A DNA stretch of 64,000 nucleotides from Pedobacter alluvionis (GCF_003664035.1 NZ_RCCK01000011.1:620001-684000); one strand, 5' to 3'; shown: positions 1-8,398, counted from the stretch's first letter. The notes: generated by a model from the sequence alone, not told the origin. Numbers and translations: made by a program.

Positions 1-1365
1 GATGATCAGCCCGATGACAACGCCCCCCATACTCCCCTTTAAACGCTGTAAATTCCGTTTCCAGGTGATTGAAAATTTAGGCCGGGCTACAATAACCAGC
101 GTAAGAAAAAGCCAGTAACTGTATTTGCTGGGCTCGAGCTGCCAAATGAGCAAAAAGCCAAACAGGAAACAAATGGCCAGTCGCAGCGAAAACCTGAAAA
201 TCGGCGATTTTAAAGTCAGGTGTTCTTTAATCGAAAAGCTATCGCCGGTAATAAATAAAGGATAGGAAATCGATCCGCTCAATTCGCGCAAGTGTTTCGC
301 TGTCGTGCGCTCATTGCCCCTTATCATTTCGATAATGCGCACAATATCGTTCATGTTCGAAACCACTTTCAGTACGATTGATCGCTGGGTTTCGTTTAAA
401 CGCTCCATTTCCTGCAACAACATCACGCGTTTCTGATGATATTCCATATTGGTAGCCACCTCACCTTTATAAGCTTTTGCCGAGCGAACGTGCCTGCCCA
501 ACTGCTCCAGCTCTTTGGCCAGCAATTCAATTAAGGTGGCAATCAGTTTCAGACTCGGACCAGTAGCCAAAGTTTTTCGAACCAAAGCATAATCATAATG
601 CACCGCATTCAACTGTTCATACAAATCGATCAGTAACCGCGCCCGCTCCAACAATAACTGACCTTTGGGATTATCGGGATTCATGGCATATTTATCGGTA
701 AGCAACAGGTTCCGGATCAGCTCGTGTTTCTGGTTTACCTTAATGTGCAGTTTTATCGCTTCTTTCTGTTGCAGATCGAGCGGAACATCCACATCATAAT
801 TCTTCGCTTTGGCATTTAAAAATACCGCGCTGCTCATCAGGCATTCGAAAATGGCATGGTGAAGCGAGCGGTAAGGCCGCAACAAGGTCTGGATCAAACT
901 AATCACATAATACCAAACCCCACCCACCAGCATATAACTGCTAAAATAAAGTGGCCGCGCCGGATGAAGGCCCATTACAAAGGTACATACAATCAAGGCC
1001 ATGGTGCCAATTAGTGAGAGTTTCTGCCCGTATACGGCAAGCATCGAAAAACTAAAAGCAGCGATAATCACCACAACCGCGGTAAGGTAAACATGATCCA
1101 AAACCGATGAAACCACCAGCGTAGTAGCGAAAAAGACGATAATGCTCCACAGCGCTGTTTTCAGTTTGTTCAGCCGGTTATCGGGCAAATCGGTCAGGCT
1201 GATTAATAAGGCACCAACCCCTATTCCTTTTGCTGCCTCGGGATTGCCCAGGTAAAAGAATAAAATAATGGGCAATACCACGGTAATGGTGGTGCGCAGG
1301 GCATCAGAAAAGTACTCGCCCAAAAAGAAATACGAAATGGTAGAGCCGATGCTGTTTTTACCCAT
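1..1365 (-). CDS. FUSC/YccS-type integral membrane protein, C-terminus beyond window
   Basis: The N-terminal 455 residues are present; the gene runs off the left edge. A group of hydrophobic segments lies at about residues 20-170, for example TVVLPIILFFYLG and VYLTAVVVIIAAFSF. A long helical soluble stretch follows (about 170-380), and hydrophobic segments return towards the edge (LAICFLFGFLLIWQL). Membrane bundle, soluble part, membrane bundle is the layout of the YccS/YhfK and fusaric-acid-resistance (FUSC) exporters of the inner membrane. The substrate is unknown; family members are linked to efflux of aromatic acids. The ATG chosen is the first one, reading MGKNSIGSTISYF. No neighbouring partner (periplasmic adaptor or outer-membrane channel) is seen. 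Confidence 0.8.
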   Translation of the reverse strand, partial: MGKNSIGSTISYFFLGEYFSDALRTTITVVLPIILFFYLGNPEAAKGIGVGALLISLTDLPDNRLNKLKTALWSIIVFFATTLVVSSVLDHVYLTAVVVIIAAFSFSMLAVYGQKLSLIGTMALIVCTFVMGLHPARPLYFSSYMLVGGVWYYVISLIQTLLRPYRSLHHAIFECLMSSAVFLNAKAKNYDVDVPLDLQQKEAIKLHIKVNQKHELIRNLLLTDKYAMNPDNPKGQLLLERARLLIDLYEQLNAVHYDYALVRKTLATGPSLKLIATLIELLAKELEQLGRHVRSAKAYKGEVATNMEYHQKRVMLLQEMERLNETQRSIVLKVVSNMNDIVRIIEMIRGNERTTAKHLRELSGSISYPLFITGDSFSIKEHLTLKSPIFRFSLRLAICFLFGFLLIWQLEPSKYSYWLFLTLVIVARPKFSITWKRNLQRLKGSMGGVVIGLII

Positions 1366-1910
1366 GAATATGTTAATGAATGCTAATAATTGATAAAAGC
1401 TGCAAAGATAACAGTTTTATAATGCATGCATAGTAAATAGCTACACAAAACCAGATACCGATTTGTTCTTTGGACTTTAGAAGGGTAATTGCGTGTTCAT
1501 AACTTAATCTTATCCATCCTAGCGCAAGTCTTAGCGCCCGAGGCCCGTGCAAGAACTTAAGGTGTTTTAAAATAATCCAGAAAAAGCACAAGTCAACCCT
1601 ACTATTCAATTGGCTAAGACTTGTGTTATATGGAACTCATAAATTAAGAGTCTGTTGCTGTATTAACTGAGTTAACAAGTCTAGCAGATTAAGTATAAGA
1701 TAAAGGGAGCTTGAGTACAAATCTTATCCTCATAATTTGCAAAATGTATTTAAATACATCAAATAGTTTTTATAATATCTGGAAATTTGCTGACCAGATA
1801 TTAATGATGGATGTAGATTACATAAAATTTATATATCCAATATAAAAATTAAATATATTTTAAGATGCATTCAATCGGATAAAGATATCTTTTAAATAAT
1901 AATGACTTTA
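1366..1910. other. Intergenic stretch with tRNA-Lys relic, no gene
   Basis: No convincing coding region is present. An open frame at 1373-1609 on the minus strand has no recognisable domain and ends at the tRNA relic, so I treat it as chance. From about 1690 to 1910 the DNA becomes very AT-rich, and I see nothing in it. Confidence 0.6.
1612..1681 (-). pseudogene. Decayed tRNA-Lys (CTT) copy
   Basis: Read on the minus strand this matches the intact tRNA-Lys at 9049-9121. The anticodon-loop region ATTAAGAGTCTG (plus-strand form) is identical and the D-arm and 5' acceptor differ at a few bases. Most of the T-arm is missing or unrecognisable. Similarity continues about 35 bases beyond the 5' end (GATTAAGTATAAGATAAA against GATTAAATATAGGATAAA), so a whole locus was copied and then decayed. 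It sits directly downstream of the methyltransferase-ATPase operon. Confidence 0.65.
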
Positions 1911-3149
1911 TTAAATGAGTTTAAAAATCTCCCAAAAATGATATCCGTCTTTATCTACCAGGCTTTTTGGATCTGTGTAACCCATTACATTTGTTCCAGG
2001 AGTTCCCACTCCATTAATAGTAACATGTTGCGCCGTATCAAGAGAATCAGCACATTTAGTGGCAAAAAAAGGACTATGAGAAGAAAACATAAACTGATCA
2101 AATTTTTTCCCTAGAAGAGATTTCAAGAAGGCAAGAATTTCAATTTGATAAACTTGAGAAAGATTAAGTTCAAGTTCTTCTATTATAACTACTTTACTAT
2201 TTGAATTAAATATTTTAGCTAAAATAAAGAAGAACTGCTGTATACCTGTACCAAAGTTCTTCAGTGGAAATCGCCCCCCCTTATTGCTTAACATGACCTC
2301 AACATTTTGATCAAACCTTGAAAAACCGATTTGCGTATCATCTGTAAATGGAAATGAGTCAATGTTTCCTCCCAATTCTTCTAGAGCTTGGGCACTGAAC
2401 TTGAAACTACTTAAGAAGCTAATCAACTCATTAAATATTTCATATTTATCAGAGTTTATATTTAATTCGTATAGCCAATTCTTAAAATTTTTAGAGTTAA
2501 AACGACTATCCCCAGTATTAAACAATTCTTCTGTGAAATTTCTATCAGTATCTATATAACTTACTAAGTTATTAAATAATGACAATATTGATTCACTCTC
2601 TTTTCCACTTAAGCCAGATGTATTTTTCTCGAAACTAAATGGAATACTATCTCGAATCTCATAGAAAGTTTTGCCATTGGCTTTCGCATTTGTAACCAAA
2701 ATCTTTGATCTACTTTCACTTACTGAAGTTATTTCCCCAACCAAGGTAATTGAAGTAGAGCTTTCTCCCAAATAGTCTTCTTTATTTAAAGCTTCATTAT
2801 TGGATAAAAGCACGTTTGCAACCTCTAAGGTGATTTCGAATGTTATTGGCTCTTTCCTATTGTTCTGTTTGAAAAGAAATGGCGTATCATAGATGTATCC
2901 ATCATGATAAGAAGTAGTTGTTGAATGGAAAGTCTTAGTATTTGTATTTCTTCCAGTTGGACCTTCATCAATCAGTACTACTGCTTCTCTTTCTTCTTTT
3001 GGTTGAAATACAAGCTGCAAGAATTTGAAAATATTTGATTTACCGCTATTATTATATCCAACAAAAAGATTTACATCTCCCAATTCAGAGATAGTTGTAT
3101 CATATAAGCTCTTGAAATTTTTAACTTTAAGTTCTTTAATTTTTATCAT
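1911..3149 (-). CDS. RecF/OLD-like AAA ATPase, third gene of a putative defence operon
   Basis: A 412-residue ABC-type AAA ATPase of the AAA_15/AAA_21 kind. The N-terminus MIKIKELKVKNFKSL is typical of RecF/OLD proteins and is followed by Walker A GYNNSGKS (31-38). The C-terminal lobe carries a signature-like NFGTGIQQ, a Walker B strand VVIIEELELN (about 320-329; the usual Pro and His of EPELHLHP are replaced) and the switch histidine in SSHSPFF (about 357-362). There is no TOPRIM or other nuclease domain after it, unlike true OLD nucleases. It starts two bases after the stop of the GHKL gene, so the two are translationally linked. The function is inferred: an ATP-driven DNA-associated subunit working with the GHKL protein and the methyltransferase. 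Confidence 0.8.
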   Translation of the reverse strand: MIKIKELKVKNFKSLYDTTISELGDVNLFVGYNNSGKSNIFKFLQLVFQPKEEREAVVLIDEGPTGRNTNTKTFHSTTTSYHDGYIYDTPFLFKQNNRKEPITFEITLEVANVLLSNNEALNKEDYLGESSTSITLVGEITSVSESRSKILVTNAKANGKTFYEIRDSIPFSFEKNTSGLSGKESESILSLFNNLVSYIDTDRNFTEELFNTGDSRFNSKNFKNWLYELNINSDKYEIFNELISFLSSFKFSAQALEELGGNIDSFPFTDDTQIGFSRFDQNVEVMLSNKGGRFPLKNFGTGIQQFFFILAKIFNSNSKVVIIEELELNLSQVYQIEILAFLKSLLGKKFDQFMFSSHSPFFATKCADSLDTAQHVTINGVGTPGTNVMGYTDPKSLVDKDGYHFWEIFKLI

Positions 3150-3151
3150 GA

Positions 3152-4732
3152 TTAACTTGTAATTTTTGAAAGGTCATTTATTAGATTATTATATATTTCT
3201 AAATTTATTTTATTAGTTTCAACGTACTCAAATAGCACTAAATTCATTTTCAGAAAAGTGTCAAAGTTTTTTTCACGAAACAATGAATAATTTTCATTGA
3301 TTTTATAAATAGCACCATCTTTTCTAATAGCAGGTAGTGAATCCGTTGTGTCCCAATGACTAGCTTTAAGTTTAAATTCTTTCCCAGAAAAATGGAATAG
3401 TTTGTCATAATCACTTACATAACTAGGATTTAATATAATCTCTTTGGCTTCCTGGTTAATTTGTACAGGCGCTGACTGCGGACGAGTAATATCTGTTCTA
3501 ATGGTAAAACCTTTTTTCTCTAATTGACTAATTTCTTTCTCAAAATTATCTTTCTTTAGATCTTGAATTGTATTAACCTTTGAACTATCCTGACCAGTAC
3601 TTATAATCTTTTCCGCTTGTCTATAAGCATCTAAATCATATGCTAATTTAGCAAATTTACCTCTAAGAAACTCTTTCATAGCCTCATAATCTGGACTAAA
3701 ATTGAATTTGTCTCTGGAGACGCTTATCAAATCATTTAATCCATCGAGTACTTGAACCTCGCCAGTAATATGCGGTAACTTTCCGAAAATCCTACCATCC
3801 TGTCCAAGACCCAAAGTCGTTCTTTCGCCTACTCCAACATTTAAGTTACGAAAAAGAAGATACCTAGCCTCCGAAGGATTAATTGTATGATAATCAGACA
3901 TAAAGAAATATTTAAAAGAAATTTCGCCAATCCGGATTGGTTCATGTTGAATTTCTAAGATGTTATCCGCATATGTCTGTCTATAAAGCTGTTGTTTATT
4001 TAAATAGACATTAAATGGTATTATTGATTGATCATCTATATACCTATTTAATTGAAGATGCAAGTCTGAATTTGGATGATAGATTAAAGGTAAATACTCT
4101 TCCAACTCCCATTTAAGTAGGCTCATTGGATCAAAGTTAAGCTTGGTTTTTCTTCTACTCGCAATTGAATATTCCTTATTGAAATATGCACGAGTAAGTT
4201 TACTAAATCCAACCAATCTAATTCTAGTAAATTGCTCGTTAATTCTGCCTTCATCAAGTCTAAGACCTCCAGTAATTGGAATATCATCAACATCCAATGC
4301 TCTGAGTGACTCATCAAAATATTCAGTACTAGCTATCGTTGCATAAACGATTTCAGCACTTCCCTTTTTTTTTGTTTCAATAAGATAACGCTCACAAAAT
4401 GGTAAAACTGACAAAAATCCAACACCAAATTGGCCTACGATTTTTCGGTTCATTTTAGTCGTAGTGTTTTCCTTTTTTCTTGATTTTCCAGCAATACGCA
4501 AATAAAAGGCAAAGTCAGATTCATTCATCCCTTTTCCATTATCGGCAACAGTGATGATTTCATTTTCTAAATCGATAGAGATATCCACATTTGAAGCGTC
4601 AGCATCATAACTATTAGTTATTAGTTCCCGAATAGCGCTTGGAAAATTGGAGTAAGTTGATCCACTAAGTATCTGAACGATTCTTTTATCAACTGTTATC
4701 TTTTTCGGCCACGCGTTTTGTTGATTTGCCAT
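3152..4732 (-). CDS. GHKL (HSP90/MutL-like) ATPase, second gene of the putative defence operon
   Basis: A 526-residue protein with a complete GHKL ATP-binding fold at its N-terminus: N-box ELITNSYDAD (36-45), G1 box DNGKGM (64-69), G2 box GQFGVGFLS (100-108). The following 150-350 region resembles the transducer half of HSP90/MutL-like proteins. The C-terminal part (about 360-526) is charged, partly helical and has no motif I recognise; no nuclease signature was found. Its ATG overlaps the stop of the methyltransferase gene by one base (TAATG on the coding strand). GHKL ATPases are known in restriction-modification neighbourhoods, which is the likely context here. The exact role is unknown. 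Confidence 0.82.
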   Translation of the reverse strand: MANQQNAWPKKITVDKRIVQILSGSTYSNFPSAIRELITNSYDADASNVDISIDLENEIITVADNGKGMNESDFAFYLRIAGKSRKKENTTTKMNRKIVGQFGVGFLSVLPFCERYLIETKKKGSAEIVYATIASTEYFDESLRALDVDDIPITGGLRLDEGRINEQFTRIRLVGFSKLTRAYFNKEYSIASRRKTKLNFDPMSLLKWELEEYLPLIYHPNSDLHLQLNRYIDDQSIIPFNVYLNKQQLYRQTYADNILEIQHEPIRIGEISFKYFFMSDYHTINPSEARYLLFRNLNVGVGERTTLGLGQDGRIFGKLPHITGEVQVLDGLNDLISVSRDKFNFSPDYEAMKEFLRGKFAKLAYDLDAYRQAEKIISTGQDSSKVNTIQDLKKDNFEKEISQLEKKGFTIRTDITRPQSAPVQINQEAKEIILNPSYVSDYDKLFHFSGKEFKLKASHWDTTDSLPAIRKDGAIYKINENYSLFREKNFDTFLKMNLVLFEYVETNKINLEIYNNLINDLSKITS

Positions 4733-5826
4733 TACAATCCAATAATCAAAACTTCCTCGTTTAGTTCAGAACCATTTTCCTTTCTGGTTAAAGCATATTT
4801 ATAAGGAAGAGTTACAATATGCGCATTTCCTTTGATTTTTTCTATCAATTCAAATAAATAATTAATTGATGGTATCCCACCAGACTTATAAGATAAAACA
4901 ATAATGCTTTTCCTAAATTTATATAGAATTTTTTCTAAATCCTCATGTATTGTTGCTTGAACAAATTCATTTACCTCGTTTACCGCTACCAGAGGTCTAT
5001 TTTTTTTTGAATAATCAATCAAATCTTCCCAATCTTTATAGTTAGCTAAACCTTCTAAAAAGTGATAGCATTTCAAATAGTTTGAAGATTCATTTGAACC
5101 TTTTTTACTTATATAAGGGGGATCAAGATAAACTAGATCATAACCATATTCATCAATATCAAATATAGATTTGTTTATAGCTAATGCTCTAAAATCGCTC
5201 TTAAAAATATTATTGTTCGCTTCATTTGTAAACTTAATCATCAACTCCTCCAAAGAAGTTTCCCAAGTCGTTTTATTGCCGAAATTTCTTTTTACATCAG
5301 CAGTTCTCATATTTAAATTCTTCCTATGAAAAAGATTATAAGGTCTCTTAGAAAGTGTAGATTGGAAAAGAGCATAATAGGCTATTGCTTTCTTGAAAGA
5401 ATTTTCTTCCTTTGGCTCATTAAAAATATTATTGATGTTATGGACTATTACATCAATTTGTTCATTCTCTTCTTTAAGAAAATAAATGTCTTCGAAATTT
5501 TTCGTAACTGTAAAGTTGGATAAACCGATATTCCCTAATGGGTGAAATAAAGTTTTTATCTCTTCATCCAAAATCTTGTATGAATCATTTTCTATGAGTG
5601 CCTTACCTATAAAGTGGTTAAATTTGAGTTTATCATTGTATGTCACCGATTTACCCATTTTTTTCATTAAATAGCTAACAGAACCTGTCCCTCCAAATCC
5701 ATCTAGCGCAGTATGAAAATTAATATTCTTTACATTATTAAATATCCAAGGCAAAATTTTTCTTTTGCTGCCTGAGTATCTTGTTGTAGGGAGTTTTTTA
5801 AAATCTATAGTATCTGTTAGAATCAT
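4732..5826 (-). CDS. D12-class N6-adenine DNA methyltransferase, first gene of the putative defence operon
   Basis: A 364-residue methyltransferase of the Dam/DpnM (MethyltransfD12) type. Motif X-like RYSGSKRKIL is at 16-25, the AdoMet-binding motif LDGFGGTGSV at 41-50 and the catalytic DPPY in YLDPPY near 233. It should methylate adenine in a specific DNA site, which cannot be read from the sequence. It leads an operon with a GHKL ATPase and a RecF-like ATPase; no restriction endonuclease gene is adjacent. A TATCTTTG element ends five bases before the ATG, so the transcript may be nearly leaderless. The base composition is clearly more AT-rich than the housekeeping genes of the window, which suggests acquisition by transfer. 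Confidence 0.87.
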   Translation of the reverse strand: MILTDTIDFKKLPTTRYSGSKRKILPWIFNNVKNINFHTALDGFGGTGSVSYLMKKMGKSVTYNDKLKFNHFIGKALIENDSYKILDEEIKTLFHPLGNIGLSNFTVTKNFEDIYFLKEENEQIDVIVHNINNIFNEPKEENSFKKAIAYYALFQSTLSKRPYNLFHRKNLNMRTADVKRNFGNKTTWETSLEELMIKFTNEANNNIFKSDFRALAINKSIFDIDEYGYDLVYLDPPYISKKGSNESSNYLKCYHFLEGLANYKDWEDLIDYSKKNRPLVAVNEVNEFVQATIHEDLEKILYKFRKSIIVLSYKSGGIPSINYLFELIEKIKGNAHIVTLPYKYALTRKENGSELNEEVLIIGL

Positions 5827-5831
5827 TGTTA

Positions 5832-5839
5832 CAAAGATA
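5832..5839 (-). promoter_or_regulatory. Bacteroidota -7 element (TATCTTTG) of the methyltransferase operon
   Basis: The coding strand reads TATCTTTG, a match to the Bacteroidota TAnnTTTG consensus, five bases before the ATG at 5826. I see no clear TTTG element at the expected upstream distance. Confidence 0.45.
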
Positions 5840-6050
5840 TCACTTTTTGATTTGATAACAGGAGGTCTTTGAACTTAATAATATTATATATTATTACTTA
5901 TCTACTGCTCCCTAATCCCATTAATTAGACTTCTTGCTCTAGACACACTCTAGTACAATTTTTAGTACTGAAGATGCTCCCCCCAAATATCAATCTCAAT
6001 CCTCAGTTCGCAACGATTGTCCGACCAATAACTATTAAAACAGTTATATG

Positions 6051-6078
6051 TACTGGGCTGTCTTTCAACAGCCCAGTA
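6051..6078 (-). terminator. Hairpin terminator downstream of the RadC-like gene
   Basis: Arms TACTGGGCTGT and ACAGCCCAGTA (11 perfect pairs) with a six-base loop lie five bases beyond the stop of the RadC-like gene. The T-run on either side is weak, so termination may be inefficient. Confidence 0.55.
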
Positions 6079-6083
6079 ATATT

Positions 6084-6530
6084 TCAATCCCTATACCCAT
6101 CTCTAAAACTATAATGCGTTTGCGCATTACAGATTACATAATCAATAATTTCGATGTTTAGCTTTGCGCAGGTATTAAAACAGGTACTTACAAAAAGTTC
6201 ATCTAGTGGGTTAACCTTAATGCTTTTCACATCGCAATAGTTTAACACCAATACACCATAAGCATTGCAGGCAACGGCCAAACCTGCCAGTTGCTGTATG
6301 CAGTTAATCGGTTTTGCCTGTTGCTTTAGTTTGTGCCAGCAAAAAACCTCGTGGTTGTGGTTTACAAACAGCACATACCAATTGCAGGCTTTACCAGATG
6401 ATGGTTTGCCGCGAAGCTGTTTTAAAAATTGGGTTGAGTTTTGAGCCAGGTTTACATTAACTGGCTTTTTTAGTGTGCAATAACTAAACTCCAGTTTAGC
6501 TAAGGTAATTTGATTTTTTGTTAGATGCAT
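6084..6530 (-). CDS. RadC-like JAB-domain protein without metal ligands
   Basis: The product is 148 residues, starting at MHLTKNQITLAKLEFSY. A longer open frame back to 6662 runs into a dispersed repeat, so the shorter start is preferred. It aligns with the RadC/JAB (MPN+) fold from KLEFSY through WYVLFVNHNHEVFCW to the C-terminal YYSF-like ending (HYSFRDG). The metal-binding HNHPSG...D segment of RadC is replaced by VLNYCDVKSIKVNPLDE, which has no histidines. RadC-like proteins in Bacteroidota are often in mobile regions. The missing ligands argue against a metalloprotease, so it may be a binding protein or a decaying gene. Confidence 0.6.
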   Translation of the reverse strand: MHLTKNQITLAKLEFSYCTLKKPVNVNLAQNSTQFLKQLRGKPSSGKACNWYVLFVNHNHEVFCWHKLKQQAKPINCIQQLAGLAVACNAYGVLVLNYCDVKSIKVNPLDELFVSTCFNTCAKLNIEIIDYVICNAQTHYSFRDGYRD

Positions 6531-6764
6531 TTCAAAAAAATTAAATAAATGCCTAACTGTGTTCGCGACATAAATATAGTAAAATTTTATAATTAAGCTG
6601 CTTAAAAAATGAATTTTATACGCAAAATATTCTGCTAAAAAGATTGCTTCACGCCACCGCAACAGCCCTACCTTTCAGTTCGCAATGACGAAATTTTTCA
6701 GACTGATTTCTTCGTGTTCTTGGCGGTAAAACACAACACCATTAAGATTCCCGCATGCGCGAGA

Positions 6765-6780
6765 TCCGATAACTATCGGA
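6765..6780. repeat. Inserted mini-palindrome TCCGATAACTATCGGA
   Basis: The palindrome interrupts the repeat text GCGCGAGA/ATGACGAAC. The uninterrupted version is at 8603-8618. Compared with that empty site, 15 bases are added between GA and A. Confidence 0.7.
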
Positions 6781-7035
6781 TGACGAACGAGTGGAGCTTA
6801 ATATAAGATCAACCCAACTTTGTGTTCTCTGTGCTTCTTTTCTCCGTGACCTTTGTGGTAAAAAAAATGGGCCTAAACTTCCGACCTACTTAACCCGACT
6901 CCCGACCAAAAAGATTGCTTCACGCCACCATAACAGCCCTGCCCTTCAGTTCGCAATGACGAAATTTTTCAGACTGATTTCTTCGTTCTATTGGAGGTAA
7001 AACACAACACCATTAAGATTCCCGCATGCGCGAGA

Positions 7036-7051
7036 TCCGATAACTATCGGA
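7036..7051. repeat. Inserted mini-palindrome, second copy
   Basis: The same TCCGATAACTATCGGA occupies the same place in the second copy of the composite repeat. It was therefore probably present before the composite was duplicated. Confidence 0.7.
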
Positions 7052-7163
7052 TGACGAACGAATGAAGCTTAATAGAAGACCAACCCAACTTTGTGCCTTT
7101 GCGCTCTTTCTCTGTGCCCTTTGCGGTTAAAAGATAATGCGCCAACTTTGACCTCTGACTCCA

Positions 7164-7191
7164 GACTTTGGACTTTGGACTTTGGACTTTC
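7164..7191. repeat. Heptamer tandem repeat (GACTTTG)
   Basis: Three GACTTTG units and one GACTTTC unit in a row. A similar heptamer run, AGTCTTT three times, is at 43574-43594. Confidence 0.7.
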
Positions 7192-7441
7192 TCAAAAATC
7201 CGCTTGTTTGTAACTAACCTTTTCGTTACCTTAGTCGTATCCCTTTAAACCGAGCGGCTGTTTTGCTACCTGCACGGTTATTAAAAAAATCATCCCTACA
7301 TTTTATTTACGGGTTTATACCCATAAAATTAACAGGTTATGAAAATGACAGGAATGATTAGGGAACCTCCGCGTTCTGCAAAAAGCTGCAACCGCAGCAC
7401 AAAAACATTTAAAAATTATCTCTTTTAGCTAAAAAGGGCAA

Positions 7442-7609
7442 ATTACTTCGAAACCTTGCTGCAGTGTGCAGCTACCGATCAAAGTTAGTTTGAAACTTTC
7501 ATGCAGCGTGTAGTGACCAATCAATTTACTTTGAAACCTCCCTGCAGTGTGCAGCGGCAAATCAAAGTAGCTTTGAAACCCTCCTGCAGGGTGCAGCAGT
7601 AAATCAAAA
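7442..7609. repeat. Four tandem ~42-bp hairpin units upstream of the DUF6261 gene
   Basis: Units start at about 7442, 7485, 7526 and 7567. Each has the plan TTTGAAAC, then a small hairpin such as CTGCAGTGTGCAG, then AATCAAAG. The units have diverged but keep the CTGCA/TGCAG stem in three of four. They end 38 bases before the ATG at 7648 and so probably lie in its 5' untranslated region. There is no spacer variety, so this is not a CRISPR array. Confidence 0.75.
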
Positions 7610-7647
7610 TAAAAACATAAAAAACATCAACCATTAAATTAAAACTT

Positions 7648-8382
7648 ATGATTAACTCAATCGTATTACAACCGCTCAGAAACAGCGAGTATATCCAGTT
7701 TTTAACCGATATTTTAAACATTGTATCGAAAAACGATCCGAAGGCGCTTAATGTTAGTACGCAGTATGATGCATTGCGCACCGCAACCGACAATGTGGAG
7801 AAGCTGTTCAAAATTAGTCAGGCCAGTTTGGTAACTGCCGAGATAGAGACTTTAGATAAACGGCGCGATGATGCCATAAATGGTATTAGCCTGCAGGTAC
7901 AAAGTTTAGTTTACAGTGCAGATCCGGTAATAAACCAGCACGGCAAAACGTTAAATGCCCATTTGGCGCTATTTGGTAGCAGCATAGCAAGAGAGAATTA
8001 CCAGAGCGAAACCACCATATTGCGTAATATTGTTAACGATTGGAAAAACAAACCCGAACTGCAAGAGGCGGTAAAGGCCTTAAACCTGGGCAACTGGCTA
8101 AACGAGTTAGAATCGGCCAATAACGATTTTAACCAGGCTTATATTAAACGGAATGAAGAACTGGCTGCCGCACCTACCGAAAAGCTGCGCGAGTTACGTA
8201 ATATTGCCAACAACTTATATTACAAACTGCGTACCCGGATTAATTCTAACTTCGATATTAACGATGGTGCAGAACCCTGGGCCAGTACCGTAAACCTGAT
8301 TAACCAGCATATTGGAAACTATGCCCTGCTGCAAAACCGCCGCGCAACCACAACAGGAGTAGAACCACCGTTGTTAGGTTAA
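7648..8382 (+). CDS. DUF6261 family protein
   Basis: A 244-residue, almost entirely helical soluble protein with no signal peptide or membrane segment. The N-terminus IVLQPLRNSEYIQFLTD, the central EIETLDKRRDDAINGI and the later NLGNWLNELESANNDF-type segment fit the Bacteroidota-restricted family DUF6261, whose function is unknown. The gene stands alone, behind an array of four hairpin repeats and ahead of a strong terminator, so it is a single-gene transcript. Members often come in paralogous sets with repeats near them, which might indicate element-like behaviour; that is inference. Confidence 0.75.
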   Translation: MINSIVLQPLRNSEYIQFLTDILNIVSKNDPKALNVSTQYDALRTATDNVEKLFKISQASLVTAEIETLDKRRDDAINGISLQVQSLVYSADPVINQHGKTLNAHLALFGSSIARENYQSETTILRNIVNDWKNKPELQEAVKALNLGNWLNELESANNDFNQAYIKRNEELAAAPTEKLRELRNIANNLYYKLRTRINSNFDINDGAEPWASTVNLINQHIGNYALLQNRRATTTGVEPPLLG

Positions 8383-8398
8383 GTGTTTTAATTAAAAG

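Larger units (their letters stand above)
6638..7135. repeat. Two direct copies of a ~225-bp composite intergenic repeat
   Basis: Copies at about 6638-6867 and 6909-7135 (offset 271 bases) share the order AGATTGCTTC...CGCAATGACG block, GATTCCCGCATGCGCGAGA block with a 16-base palindrome (at 6765 and 7036), then a block ending in CTTTGCGGTTAAA or a variant. Parts of this composite recur at 8560-8700, 12067-12120 and 13440-13960, so it is a dispersed family. No protein is encoded. Confidence 0.75.

Noticed and set aside
1373..1609. 78-residue open frame on the minus strand
   Set aside because: No domain, odd composition, and it lies between the FUSC gene and a tRNA relic; most likely chance.
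1911..3149. OLD-family nuclease
   Set aside because: The ATPase half fits, but there is no C-terminal TOPRIM domain; the protein ends soon after the switch histidine.
7442..7609. Possible CRISPR array
   Set aside because: The units are diverged tandem copies without unique spacers, and there are no cas genes nearby.
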